From Microbacterium enclense (GTDB lineage: Bacteria > Actinomycetota > Actinomycetes > Actinomycetales > Microbacteriaceae): a stretch of 64,000 bases of DNA. This document shows, in pieces, positions 42,534 through 50,430 of this stretch. The notes beneath the pieces were generated by a model that was given only the letters and a program-made list of their open reading frames with translations, did no database searches and was not told the origin of the DNA. Within the stretch, counting starts at the first letter, position 1. Every line of letters begins with the position of its first letter. The translations under genes and the position numbers were made by a program. Location: NCBI GenBank assembly GCA_038182865.1, contig CP116226.1, positions 3,906,001 to 3,970,000 on the forward strand. Reading direction: 5' to 3'.

Positions 42534-43625
42534 GTGGTGACCTCCCCGGAACCGATCGAAGCTGTTTCCCAGCGACTCGACAAGTTCCTCTCTGACCAGC
42601 TATCCTACGCCTCCTCCTTGGGCCCGGAGGCGGAGACGATGAGTCGTGCCGGCGTGGCATCCCTGCGGGGCGGAAAGCGTCTTCGTGCGCGGTTCTGCCT
42701 CACCGGCTGGCGTGCGGTGGCGGAGGCGAACGGGGCACGCGACGTCGCGCCCACGGCCGCGGCGATCACGGTCGCCGCCGCCCTCGAGGTCTTCCAAGCC
42801 GCGGCTCTGGTTCACGACGACATCATCGACAACTCCGACACCCGTCGAGGTCAGCCCGCGGCCCATCGCGCACTCGAGGCGGCGCACATCGAGGCCGGCT
42901 GGGTCGGCGACGCGGGCATGTTCGGCCGCTCGGGAGCGGTACTGCTCGGCGATCTGCTCGTCGCCTGGAGCGACGACCTCCTCGAGGACGCGCTGACGGA
43001 TCAGGCCACGGCTGCGGCCACGCGACGGTTGTATGCGCAGATGCGGCGTGACGTCACGATCGGTCAGTTCCTCGACGTGGCCGAAGAATCCGCCTACGCC
43101 GTCTACGCCGACGACGCGCACGCCGAGCGTGCGCTGCGTGTCGCCTCGTACAAGTCAGCGCGCTACAGCATCCAGAAGCCGCTCGAGATCGGGGCCGCCC
43201 TCGCCGGTGCCGACGACGAGCAGCTCGACGCCCTCGCCCGATTCGGCCACGACGTCGGAATGGCCTTCCAGTTGCGCGACGACGTGCTGGGGGTGTTCGG
43301 CGACACCGCGGTCACGGGGAAGCCCGTCGGGGACGACCTGCGCGAAGGCAAGCGAACGGTTCTCGTGGCTTTCACCCGGGAAGCGCTCCCCGCACCGGCC
43401 CGCCGCACGGTAGACGAACTGCTGGGCGACTCGACTCTGGATGCCGCGCAAATCGGCGCCCTGCAGAACACGATCGTCGACACCGGGGCGCTGTCGCGCA
43501 CCGAGGATCTCATCGCCGACTACTCCCGACGCGCCGATCGCGCCCTGGCGGGGGTCCACCTCGGCAACGCCGCGGTCGGAGAACTCCGCGATCTCGCTCG
43601 AGCGGCTACGCAGCGCTCGTCCTGA
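42534..43625 (+). CDS. Trans-polyprenyl diphosphate synthase (GGPP synthase-like)
   Basis: This prenyltransferase extends allylic diphosphates with isopentenyl diphosphate. The 363-residue protein has GGKRLRARFCL near residue 47, the first Asp-rich motif DDIID at 95-99 followed by DTRRG, YSIQKPLEIGAAL, and the second Asp-rich motif in FQLRDDVLGVFGD with GKPVGDDLREGK. Chain length cannot be set exactly. The residues just before the first motif (AAALVH) lack a bulky Phe or Tyr at the -5 position, so a product of C20 or longer is likely. Its position matches idsA2 (Rv2173) in M. tuberculosis as I recall. Confidence 0.92.
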   Translation: MVTSPEPIEAVSQRLDKFLSDQLSYASSLGPEAETMSRAGVASLRGGKRLRARFCLTGWRAVAEANGARDVAPTAAAITVAAALEVFQAAALVHDDIIDNSDTRRGQPAAHRALEAAHIEAGWVGDAGMFGRSGAVLLGDLLVAWSDDLLEDALTDQATAAATRRLYAQMRRDVTIGQFLDVAEESAYAVYADDAHAERALRVASYKSARYSIQKPLEIGAALAGADDEQLDALARFGHDVGMAFQLRDDVLGVFGDTAVTGKPVGDDLREGKRTVLVAFTREALPAPARRTVDELLGDSTLDAAQIGALQNTIVDTGALSRTEDLIADYSRRADRALAGVHLGNAAVGELRDLARAATQRSS

Positions 43626-43642
43626 ACACCGCGCAGGACGCC

Positions 43643-43987
43643 TCAGGCGAGCGTCGCCGCCACGCGGCGGACTTCGCTCTTGCGTCCCGCGAGGAGAGCT
43701 TCGATCGGCGCGACGCCGATCGACTCCTCGGGGGTGAAGAGCCAGTCGATCGTCTCGTCGTCGTCGAACCCCGCGTCGTGCAGCACGATGATCGTGCCGC
43801 GCAGCGACGCCAGCGGTCGCCCGTCGACGATGAACACCGCAGGAATGCGCAGGACGCCGTCACGCCGCGAACCGACCAGATACTGCTCGTCGAGAAGACG
43901 GCGCACGCGCCCGTGGGACTCTCCCAGGATCTCAACCAGATCGGGGATGGTCAGCCACGCGGTTTCATAACGGGGAGTCTCACTCAC
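43643..43987 (-). CDS. Rv2175c-like winged-helix DNA-binding protein
   Basis: This 114-residue protein belongs to the Rv2175c family. An N-terminal helix-turn-helix-like region (AWLTIPDLVEILGESHGRVRRLL) is followed by LVGSRRDGVLRIPAVFIVDG and a C-terminal helical part with GFDDDETIDWLFTPEES. In M. tuberculosis, Rv2175c binds DNA and is a substrate of the neighbouring kinase PknL. Here a PASTA kinase lies 1.2 kb away, so the pairing is conserved. The start is GTG 43987. It converges on the polyprenyl synthase gene with 17 bp between stops. Confidence 0.9.
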   Translation of the reverse strand: MSETPRYETAWLTIPDLVEILGESHGRVRRLLDEQYLVGSRRDGVLRIPAVFIVDGRPLASLRGTIIVLHDAGFDDDETIDWLFTPEESIGVAPIEALLAGRKSEVRRVAATLA

Positions 43988-44134
43988 CCCTCCACTATCT
44001 CATCGCCTCCGATTCCTGCGGATGAGGCGGAGCGGGCGCCGAGGCCGTCACATCCGTCACATGAGCCCCACGCGTTGACATCTCTCCCATCGCATGCGAC
44101 GGTGTCGGCAGTCGGAAGAACGGAATCCCCCACC

Positions 44135-45118
44135 ATGCGACGACTCCCCTCGTTCCCCCTGCCCGCCGCGCCGCGACCGGGCGCCGTGTGGCCCGCCGCG
44201 ATCGTCGGAACGATCGCCCTGGCACTCACGGGCGAGAGCGCCGCTCACGCCGCCCCGCCCATACCACCCCTCACAGCGCTCCCCCCGGCACCCGCGACCG
44301 CGGGGTCCGCGCCCGTCATCCGACCGGCATCGAGCGCTCCCGCGACCCATACCGTCGAGTCCGGCGACACCGTCTGGGCGATCGCCCAGCGCTACGGTCT
44401 CGACACCGCCGCACTGCAGGCGGCGAACGGCCTCGACGGCGCCAGCATCATCCGCCCCGGCCAGGTGCTGACCCTCGGGGTCGCGGCTCCGACGCCGTCT
44501 GCTCCTCCCGCTGACGTCGCCTCGTCGACGTACGAGGTGCAGGCCGGCGACACCATCTCCGCGATCGCGGCCGCCCACGGGGTGTCGACCGACGCGGTCC
44601 TGACCGCCAACGGCCTGACACGCGACTCGATCATCTACCCCGGCGAATCGCTGCAGATCCCCTCCGCGGCTGCGCCCGGTCCGGCATCCGTCGATCCGGT
44701 GCTCGCTCCGGGACTCGATGCGGAACAGTCCGAGAACGCCCGGCTCATCATCCGCATCGGTCGTGAGCTCGGCGTCTCCGATCGCGGCATCCTCGTCGCC
44801 CTGGGCACCGCCATGCAGGAATCGTGGTTGCGCAACCTCGACTGGGGCGACCGCGACTCCCTCGGGCTGTTCCAGCAGCGCCCGAGCACCGGCTGGGGCA
44901 CCGCCGAACAGGTTCTCGACCGCGAGCGCTCCACCCGCGTGTTCTACGGCGGCCCGGCCGACCCCAACGGGTCGGACACGCGCGGTCTCCTCGACATCGC
45001 GGGCTGGGAGAACCTCTCCTACGCCGACGCGGCCCAGGCCGTGCAGATCTCCGCCTACCCCGACCGCTACGCGCAGTGGGAGCAGCCGGCCACCGAGTGG
45101 CTCGCCGTTCTCGGTTGA
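44135..45118 (+). CDS. Secreted protein with two LysM domains and a lysozyme-like C-terminus
   Basis: This is a 327-residue exported wall protein. A signal peptide (about 1-41, ending AHA) is followed by a Pro/Ala linker and LysM domain 1 (about 73-118, HTVESGDTVWAIAQRYGL). LysM domain 2 (about 131-175, YEVQAGDTISAIAAAHG) comes next. The C-terminal region from about residue 195 has ARLIIRIGRELGVSDRGIL, GTAMQESWLRNL and DSLGLFQQRPSTGWG, a goose-lysozyme or transglycosylase-like fold whose catalytic glutamate would be in MQESW. It probably binds and cleaves peptidoglycan. ATG 44135 fits the signal peptide; the ribosome-binding site is weak. Confidence 0.85.
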   Translation: MRRLPSFPLPAAPRPGAVWPAAIVGTIALALTGESAAHAAPPIPPLTALPPAPATAGSAPVIRPASSAPATHTVESGDTVWAIAQRYGLDTAALQAANGLDGASIIRPGQVLTLGVAAPTPSAPPADVASSTYEVQAGDTISAIAAAHGVSTDAVLTANGLTRDSIIYPGESLQIPSAAAPGPASVDPVLAPGLDAEQSENARLIIRIGRELGVSDRGILVALGTAMQESWLRNLDWGDRDSLGLFQQRPSTGWGTAEQVLDRERSTRVFYGGPADPNGSDTRGLLDIAGWENLSYADAAQAVQISAYPDRYAQWEQPATEWLAVLG

Positions 45119-45160
45119 GGTGAGGGTGAGCCGCTCCCGGGGCTCCCAGGGGGCGCTCCG

Positions 45161-45166
45161 TAGACT
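45161..45166 (+). promoter_or_regulatory. pknL: Candidate -10 element of the PASTA kinase gene
   Basis: TAGACT ends 6 nt before GTG 45173; the same hexamer and spacing occur before the DAHP synthase gene. A leaderless start is predicted. Confidence 0.55.
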
Positions 45167-45172
45167 CGGACT

Positions 45173-47122
45173 GTGAGCACGAGTCAGCAGGCCGACCCGC
45201 TGATCGGCCGTCTCGTCGACGGCCGGTACCGGGTGCGCGCGCGTATCGCGCGCGGCGGCATGGCGACCGTGTACGTCGCGACCGACCTGCGCCTCGAGCG
45301 CCGGGTCGCGCTGAAGGTCATGCACGGCCACCTGAGCGACGACACCGTGTTCCAGAGCCGGTTCATCCAGGAGGCGCGCTCTGCCGCACGGCTGAGCGAC
45401 CCGCACGTGGTGAACGTGTTCGACCAGGGCCAGGACGGCGAGATGGCCTACCTCGTCATGGAGTACCTGCCGGGAATCACGCTGCGCGAGCTCCTGCGCG
45501 AGCACAAGCGCCTCACCGTCGATCAGACCCTGACGATCATGGATGCCATCCTCTCGGGACTCGCGGCCGCCCATCGCGCCGGGATCGTCCACCGCGACGT
45601 CAAGCCGGAGAACGTGCTCCTCGCCGAAGACGGGCGCATCAAGATCGGCGACTTCGGTCTGGCCCGCGCCACGACAGCCAACACCGCCAGCGGCGCCCAG
45701 CTCATGGGCACGATCGCCTACCTGGCGCCCGAGCTCGTGACGCGCGGCACCGCCGACGCCCGCAGCGACATCTACTCGCTCGGCATCATGCTGTACGAGA
45801 TGCTCGCGGGTGAGCAGCCCTACAAGGGCGAGCAGCCTATGCAGATCGCCTACCAGCATGCGACCGACTCGGTCCCACGGCCGAGCGCGAAGAACCCGTC
45901 CGTTCCCGAGCAGCTCGACGAGCTCGTGCTGTGGTCGACCGAACGCGAACCCGACGACCGCCCCGTCGACGCCGGTGTCATGCTGCAGCGTCTGCGCGAG
46001 ATCGAGAAAGAGCTGGGCCTGGCCCCACAGGTCGCGCGCGCGGTGTCGGTGGGAACCGTCGGTCCCTCGAGCCCCGCGGAGTCCCGCGAGCTGACGAAGG
46101 TGCTGCCGCAGACGGCGACCGTGCCCGACGCCCCCACGGAGGACACGGACAACGCCGCGCGGCTGCGAGCCCGCACGCGCCGTCGAACGGCCCGCGGTGT
46201 GTGGCTGCTGCTGCTCGTCCTCCTCCTCGCGGGCGGTTCGGCCGCGACCGGGTGGTGGTTCGGTTCCGGACCCGGCTCGCTCGTCGAGGTCCCCGACGTC
46301 TCGCAGCGGAGCTTCGCGGATGCCGAGAACCTGCTGGCCCAGAACCAGTTGCGGGCGCAGGCTCAGGACGTCAACGACCGCGAGATCCCGGCCGGAACCA
46401 CGGTCGGGTCCGACCCCCCGGCCACCTCGCGCCTCGACAAAGAGACGGTGGTGACCGTCTTCGTGTCCGCGGGCCCGGCGACCCACCAGATCCCGGAGTT
46501 GACGGGCAAGAGCGTCGACGAGGTGCGCGGCATCCTCGAGGCCGCCTATGTCGGCGTGGGAGACGTCGGCCAGGAATTCACGGACGCCGAGGCCAACACG
46601 GTTCTCTCGGCGTCGATCACCCCGCGCTCCGGAGGCGACGCGATCGACTGCACCGGCGGCTGCACCGTGTACGAGGGCGACGCCGCATCACTCATGGCAT
46701 CCCTGGGGCCTGTTCCGGACGTCGCCGGCATGACGACGGCTCAGGCGGAACGCGAGCTCCAGGCCGTGAACCTGTCGACCACGACGAGCGAGGAATACAG
46801 CAACTCCGTCGCCTCGGGCACCGTGATCGCCATCGGCGACCGCGACGGGGGCGGCAACTGGCGGCCGGGCGACACGGTGACCCTGCGTGTGTCGATCGGG
46901 CCGAAGCCCGTGATGATCCCGGAGAACATCGTGGGCATGTCGATCCGCGACGCGGTGTCGACTCTCGAGAACCTCGGTTTCGAGGTCAATGCCGGGATCG
47001 ACGACGGCACCCTTCCCCTCGGGTTCAAGTACTGGGACATCTACAAGGTGCGCGCCAGCAACCCGAAGGCCGGAACGACCGCCCCACAGGGCAGCACGGT
47101 CACGTTGACGCCGACGCTGTAG
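45173..47122 (+). CDS. pknL: PASTA-domain Ser/Thr protein kinase, PknL-like
   Basis: This is a 649-residue transmembrane kinase. The kinase domain (about 15-280) has the glycine loop ARGGMATVY (26-34), K48, HRD (140-142, catalytic D142), DFG (160-162) and GTIAYLAPE. A juxtamembrane Arg-rich segment leads to one transmembrane helix (about 342-365). An extracytoplasmic part of about 285 residues follows, with four PASTA-like repeats beginning VEVPDVSQRSF, HQIPELTGKSV, GPVPDVAGMTT and VMIPENIVGMS. The third repeat is preceded by a Cys pair (CTGGC). It is called PknL rather than PknB because of its Rv2175c and aroG neighbours. It likely senses muropeptides or lipid II. Confidence 0.9.
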   Translation: MSTSQQADPLIGRLVDGRYRVRARIARGGMATVYVATDLRLERRVALKVMHGHLSDDTVFQSRFIQEARSAARLSDPHVVNVFDQGQDGEMAYLVMEYLPGITLRELLREHKRLTVDQTLTIMDAILSGLAAAHRAGIVHRDVKPENVLLAEDGRIKIGDFGLARATTANTASGAQLMGTIAYLAPELVTRGTADARSDIYSLGIMLYEMLAGEQPYKGEQPMQIAYQHATDSVPRPSAKNPSVPEQLDELVLWSTEREPDDRPVDAGVMLQRLREIEKELGLAPQVARAVSVGTVGPSSPAESRELTKVLPQTATVPDAPTEDTDNAARLRARTRRRTARGVWLLLLVLLLAGGSAATGWWFGSGPGSLVEVPDVSQRSFADAENLLAQNQLRAQAQDVNDREIPAGTTVGSDPPATSRLDKETVVTVFVSAGPATHQIPELTGKSVDEVRGILEAAYVGVGDVGQEFTDAEANTVLSASITPRSGGDAIDCTGGCTVYEGDAASLMASLGPVPDVAGMTTAQAERELQAVNLSTTTSEEYSNSVASGTVIAIGDRDGGGNWRPGDTVTLRVSIGPKPVMIPENIVGMSIRDAVSTLENLGFEVNAGIDDGTLPLGFKYWDIYKVRASNPKAGTTAPQGSTVTLTPTL

Positions 47123-47225
47123 CGCGGGCGGAGCGCCTCACCGGCCGCCTCACCGGCGTGGCGCGGCCTCTCGCGCCGGGATCGCGTGCGATGACCGCGC
47201 CCTGGCCCACACCCACGGCCAACGA

Positions 47226-47259
47226 CGACGCCCCCGATCACGACGGATCGGGGGCGTCG
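47226..47259. terminator. Bidirectional terminator between pknL and aroG
   Basis: A perfect 14-bp stem (47226-47239 with 47246-47259) with a 6-nt loop lies between two convergent genes, 104 bp past the kinase stop and 17 bp past the DAHP synthase stop. Confidence 0.85.
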
Positions 47260-47276
47260 CTCGCGGTGAGCGCGAC

Positions 47277-48614
47277 TCAGCGCTTCTCGAGCTCCTCGGC
47301 CACGAGGAACGCGAGCTCGAGGCTCTGGCGGTGGTTCAGGCGCGGGTCGCACAGGCTCTCGTAGCGCGTCGCGAGGGTCGCCTCGTCGATCTGCTCGGCC
47401 CCGCCGAGGCACTCGGTGACGTCGTCACCCGTGAGTTCGACGTGGATGCCACCGGGGTGCGTCCCGACCGCGCGGTGCGCCTCGAAGAATCCGCGCACCT
47501 CGTCGACCACGTCGTCGAAACGACGGGTCTTGTACCCGGTGGGCGTCGTGATGCCGTTGCCATGCATGGGGTCGGTGACCCACAGCGGCGTCGCCCCGGA
47601 ATCGCGGACGGCCTCGAGCAGGGGCGGAAGGGCGTCACGGATCTTGCCCGCCCCCATGCGCGTGATGAACGTCAGGCGGCCGGGCTCGCGCTCGGGGTCG
47701 AGCTTGTCGATGAGGGCGAGCGCGGTCTCGGCCGTCGTGGTGGGGCCGAGCTTCACGCCGATCGGGTTGCGGATCTTCGAGAAGTAGTCGACGTGCGCGC
47801 CGTCGAGCTCGCGCGTGCGCTCGCCGATCCACTGGAAGTGCGACGACGTGTTGTACGGGAGTCCGGTGCGCGAGTCGATCCGCGTCATCGGTCGCTCGTA
47901 GTCCATGAGCAGGCCCTCGTGGCCCGTGTAGAACTCCACGCGCGTGAGCTCGTCGAAGTCCGCACCCGCGGCCTCCATGAACTTGATCGCGCGGTCGATC
48001 TCCGTCGCCATGGCCTCGTACGCCTGGTTCGCGGGAGTGCTGGCGAAACCCTTGTTCCAGCTGTGCACCTCGCGCAGGTCGGCGAACCCGCCCTGCGTGA
48101 AGGCACGGATGAGGTTCAGCGTCGACGCGGCGGTGTGGTAGCCCTTGAGCAGACGGGCGGGGTCGGCCTTGCGCGACTCCTCGGTGAAGTCGTAGCCGTT
48201 GACGATGTCGCCCCGGTAGGCGGGAAGCGTCACTCCCCCGCGGGTCTCGACGTCGCTCGAGCGGGGCTTGGCGAACTGGCCCGCCATGCGGCCCATCTTC
48301 ACCACGGGCATCGAGGCGCCATACGTCAGCACGACGGCCATCTGCAGGACCGTCTTGATGCGGTTGCGGATCTGCTCGGCGGTCGCGCCGGCGAACGTCT
48401 CGGCGCAGTCACCGCCCTGCAGGAGGAAGGCCTGACCGGCGGCGGCACGAGCGAGACGATCGCGCAGGATGTCGACCTCGCCGGCGAAGACCAGCGGCGG
48501 AAGGGTCGCCAACTCTGCGGATGCCGCGGCCACCGCGCCCTCGTCATACCACTGCGGCTGCTGCTTGATGGGCAGGGATCGCCAGTGGTCGAGGTCGTGG
48601 AGCTGCTGATTCAC
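47277..48614 (-). CDS. aroG: Class II DAHP synthase
   Basis: This enzyme makes 3-deoxy-D-arabino-heptulosonate 7-phosphate from PEP and erythrose 4-phosphate, the first step of the shikimate pathway. The 445-residue protein is the plant-like class II type. It has LQGGDCAETFA with a metal cysteine, RMAGQFAKPRS, GEEL-equivalent TGHEGLLMDYE, SSHFQWIGERTR, NPIGVKLGPTT, RMGAGKIRD, DPMHGN and HVELTGDDVTECLGG. The start is GTG 48614, with TAGACT 6 nt upstream. The pknL-aroG-acyltransferase-fadD order resembles Rv2176-Rv2187. Confidence 0.96.
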   Translation of the reverse strand: MNQQLHDLDHWRSLPIKQQPQWYDEGAVAAASAELATLPPLVFAGEVDILRDRLARAAAGQAFLLQGGDCAETFAGATAEQIRNRIKTVLQMAVVLTYGASMPVVKMGRMAGQFAKPRSSDVETRGGVTLPAYRGDIVNGYDFTEESRKADPARLLKGYHTAASTLNLIRAFTQGGFADLREVHSWNKGFASTPANQAYEAMATEIDRAIKFMEAAGADFDELTRVEFYTGHEGLLMDYERPMTRIDSRTGLPYNTSSHFQWIGERTRELDGAHVDYFSKIRNPIGVKLGPTTTAETALALIDKLDPEREPGRLTFITRMGAGKIRDALPPLLEAVRDSGATPLWVTDPMHGNGITTPTGYKTRRFDDVVDEVRGFFEAHRAVGTHPGGIHVELTGDDVTECLGGAEQIDEATLATRYESLCDPRLNHRQSLELAFLVAEELEKR

Positions 48615-48620
48615 CCCTGA

Positions 48621-48626
48621 AGTCTA
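48621..48626 (-). promoter_or_regulatory. aroG: Candidate -10 element of aroG
   Basis: TAGACT on the minus strand ends 6 nt before GTG 48614, in the 9-bp gap after the acyltransferase gene. Leaderless expression is predicted. Confidence 0.5.
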
Positions 48627-49337
48627 GTGGCGCGACGCGGGCGCCTTCGCCGCCTGCGCGGTCGCCAGACGGTCCTTCACGGTCGAGGCGTAGACGTCTT
48701 CGTAACGCTGCTCGCCGAGGCGCTGGAGGGCCACCATGATCTCGTCGGTCACCGAGCGCAGGATGTACCGATCACCCTCCATCCCGTCGAACCGGGAGAA
48801 GTCGAGGGGCTCGCCGATGATGATCCCCACGCGGCCCACGCGCGGCAGACGCTGTCCGATCGGCATGACGGCACCGGTGTCGACCATCACAACGGGGATC
48901 ACGGGGACACGGGCCTCCAAGGCCATGCGCGCGATGCCCGTGCGACCGCGGTACAGCGTGCCGTCGGGGCTCCGGGTGCCTTCGGGGTAGATCCCCAGCA
49001 GCTCGCCGCGCCCCAGCACCCCCAGACCGGTGTTCAAGGATGCCTCGGAGGCCTTGCCCCCGGAGCGGTCGATGGGCAGCTGCCCGGTCGCGGTGAAGAA
49101 CATCCGCGTGGCCCAGCCTTTGAGCCCCTTGCCGGTGAAGTAGTCGCTCTTGGCGAGGAAGGCCATCCGGCGGTCGATCATCAGCGGAAGGAAGATCGAG
49201 TCGGAGAACGAGAGGTGGTTGCTCGCGAGGATCGCGGCACCGTCGCGCGGGATGTTGCGCCGGCCCACGAGCCACGGGCGGAACACGGCCTTGATGACCG
49301 GTCCGATCACGACGTACTTCATGAGCCAGTAGAACAT
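48624..49337 (-). CDS. 1-acyl-sn-glycerol-3-phosphate acyltransferase (PlsC family)
   Basis: This is a membrane-associated acyltransferase of 237 residues that adds a second acyl chain in phospholipid synthesis. The HX4D catalytic motif is H41-D46 (NHLSFSD). FTATGQLPIDRSGGKAS follows, then the substrate motif GIYPEGTRSPDG and a hydrophobic VPVIPVVMV segment. The N-terminal helix would bind the membrane. The family is certain; the exact acceptor (lysophosphatidate or a related lipid) is inferred. The start is 2 nt after the ROK kinase stop, so the two are co-transcribed. Confidence 0.9.
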   Translation of the reverse strand: MFYWLMKYVVIGPVIKAVFRPWLVGRRNIPRDGAAILASNHLSFSDSIFLPLMIDRRMAFLAKSDYFTGKGLKGWATRMFFTATGQLPIDRSGGKASEASLNTGLGVLGRGELLGIYPEGTRSPDGTLYRGRTGIARMALEARVPVIPVVMVDTGAVMPIGQRLPRVGRVGIIIGEPLDFSRFDGMEGDRYILRSVTDEIMVALQRLGEQRYEDVYASTVKDRLATAQAAKAPASRH

Positions 49338-49339
49338 CG

Positions 49340-50275
49340 TCAGCGCTCCTTGCCGGCCAGATCCGCGACGCCGATGAGTCCGGCGTCATTGCCCAATCGC
49401 GCGATCGTGAACTCGGCGACCGGACGTTCACCGTACCCCGGGAGGGAGGTCTCGTACGCGAGTCTCACCGGCACGAGCAGGTCGGCGCCCAGCTGCGCGA
49501 CGCCCCCTCCGATGACGAACAGCTCGGGATCGAGGACGGCCTGGAACCCACCGCACGCCTCGCCCAGCGCCGTGGCGACGCGGCGCAACGCCTCGATCGC
49601 GCCAGGATCGCCCGCGAGCACCAGCCGCGAGACCGCGGGTCCGGGAATCGCGCCCTTCTCGTCACGGACCGCGGCGAGAGCCGCACCGATCCCGCCTTCG
49701 TCGGCGATCGCGTTGGCCTCGCGCTGGAGGGCGCGGCCGGACGCATACTGCTCGAGGCATCCGTTCTGTCCGCACCCGCAGGGATGACCGCCCCGGACGA
49801 AGCGCATGTGCCCGAGCTCGCCGCCGATGCCGTGACCGCCGCGGAAGAGCTCGCCGTCGGTGACGACGGCACCGCCGACGCCCGTGCCCATCGTCAGCAT
49901 GACCATGTCGCGCACACCTTGGCCCGCGCCGAAGCGGTACTCGCCCCAGCCTGCGGCGTTCGCGTCGTTCTCGATCGTCACGGGGGCGTCGAGGCGACCC
50001 TCGAGACGGGCACGCAGGGGCTCGTTTCGCCAATCGATGTTCGGGGCGTAGATCACGGTGCTGCGGTCGGAGCTGATGAATCCCGCGGCGGCGACGCCGA
50101 TCGCGTGGATCTCGTGCGCGCGGCGCAGGTGGTCGGCCATATCGACGACGGCATCGACCAGCGCCGCCGGATCGATCGGGGTGTCCACCCGCAGCTTCTC
50201 GACGATCGTGCCGTCCTCGGCGACGACGCCGCCCGCGATCTTGGTGCCTCCGATGTCGATGCCGACGTTCTGCAC
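49340..50275 (-). CDS. ROK-family glucokinase
   Basis: This 311-residue sugar kinase of the ROK family most likely phosphorylates glucose with ATP. The phosphate motif DIGGTK is at residues 7-12. ENDANAAGWGEYRFGAG contains the catalytic aspartate region, and GTGVGGAVV follows. ELGHMRF and the zinc signature CGCGQNGCLEQYAS identify ROK kinases, and a late VIGGGVAQLG completes the fold. No DNA-binding domain is present, so it is an enzyme rather than a repressor. GTG 50275 has an excellent GGAGGGG ribosome-binding site. Confidence 0.92.
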   Translation of the reverse strand: MQNVGIDIGGTKIAGGVVAEDGTIVEKLRVDTPIDPAALVDAVVDMADHLRRAHEIHAIGVAAAGFISSDRSTVIYAPNIDWRNEPLRARLEGRLDAPVTIENDANAAGWGEYRFGAGQGVRDMVMLTMGTGVGGAVVTDGELFRGGHGIGGELGHMRFVRGGHPCGCGQNGCLEQYASGRALQREANAIADEGGIGAALAAVRDEKGAIPGPAVSRLVLAGDPGAIEALRRVATALGEACGGFQAVLDPELFVIGGGVAQLGADLLVPVRLAYETSLPGYGERPVAEFTIARLGNDAGLIGVADLAGKER

Positions 50276-50430
50276 CGTGCTCCCCTCCGGCCCGCCACCC
50301 GGCTCGGCCCGGAGCAGTCTAGCCACCCTCGGCAGCGGGCGCGGGACGCCGCGTTCGCCGAGGGTGTCGGTGATCGTACGGATAGACTCGACGGACCGAT
50401 CGACATTTTTCCGGTACCGAAGGAGTTGCC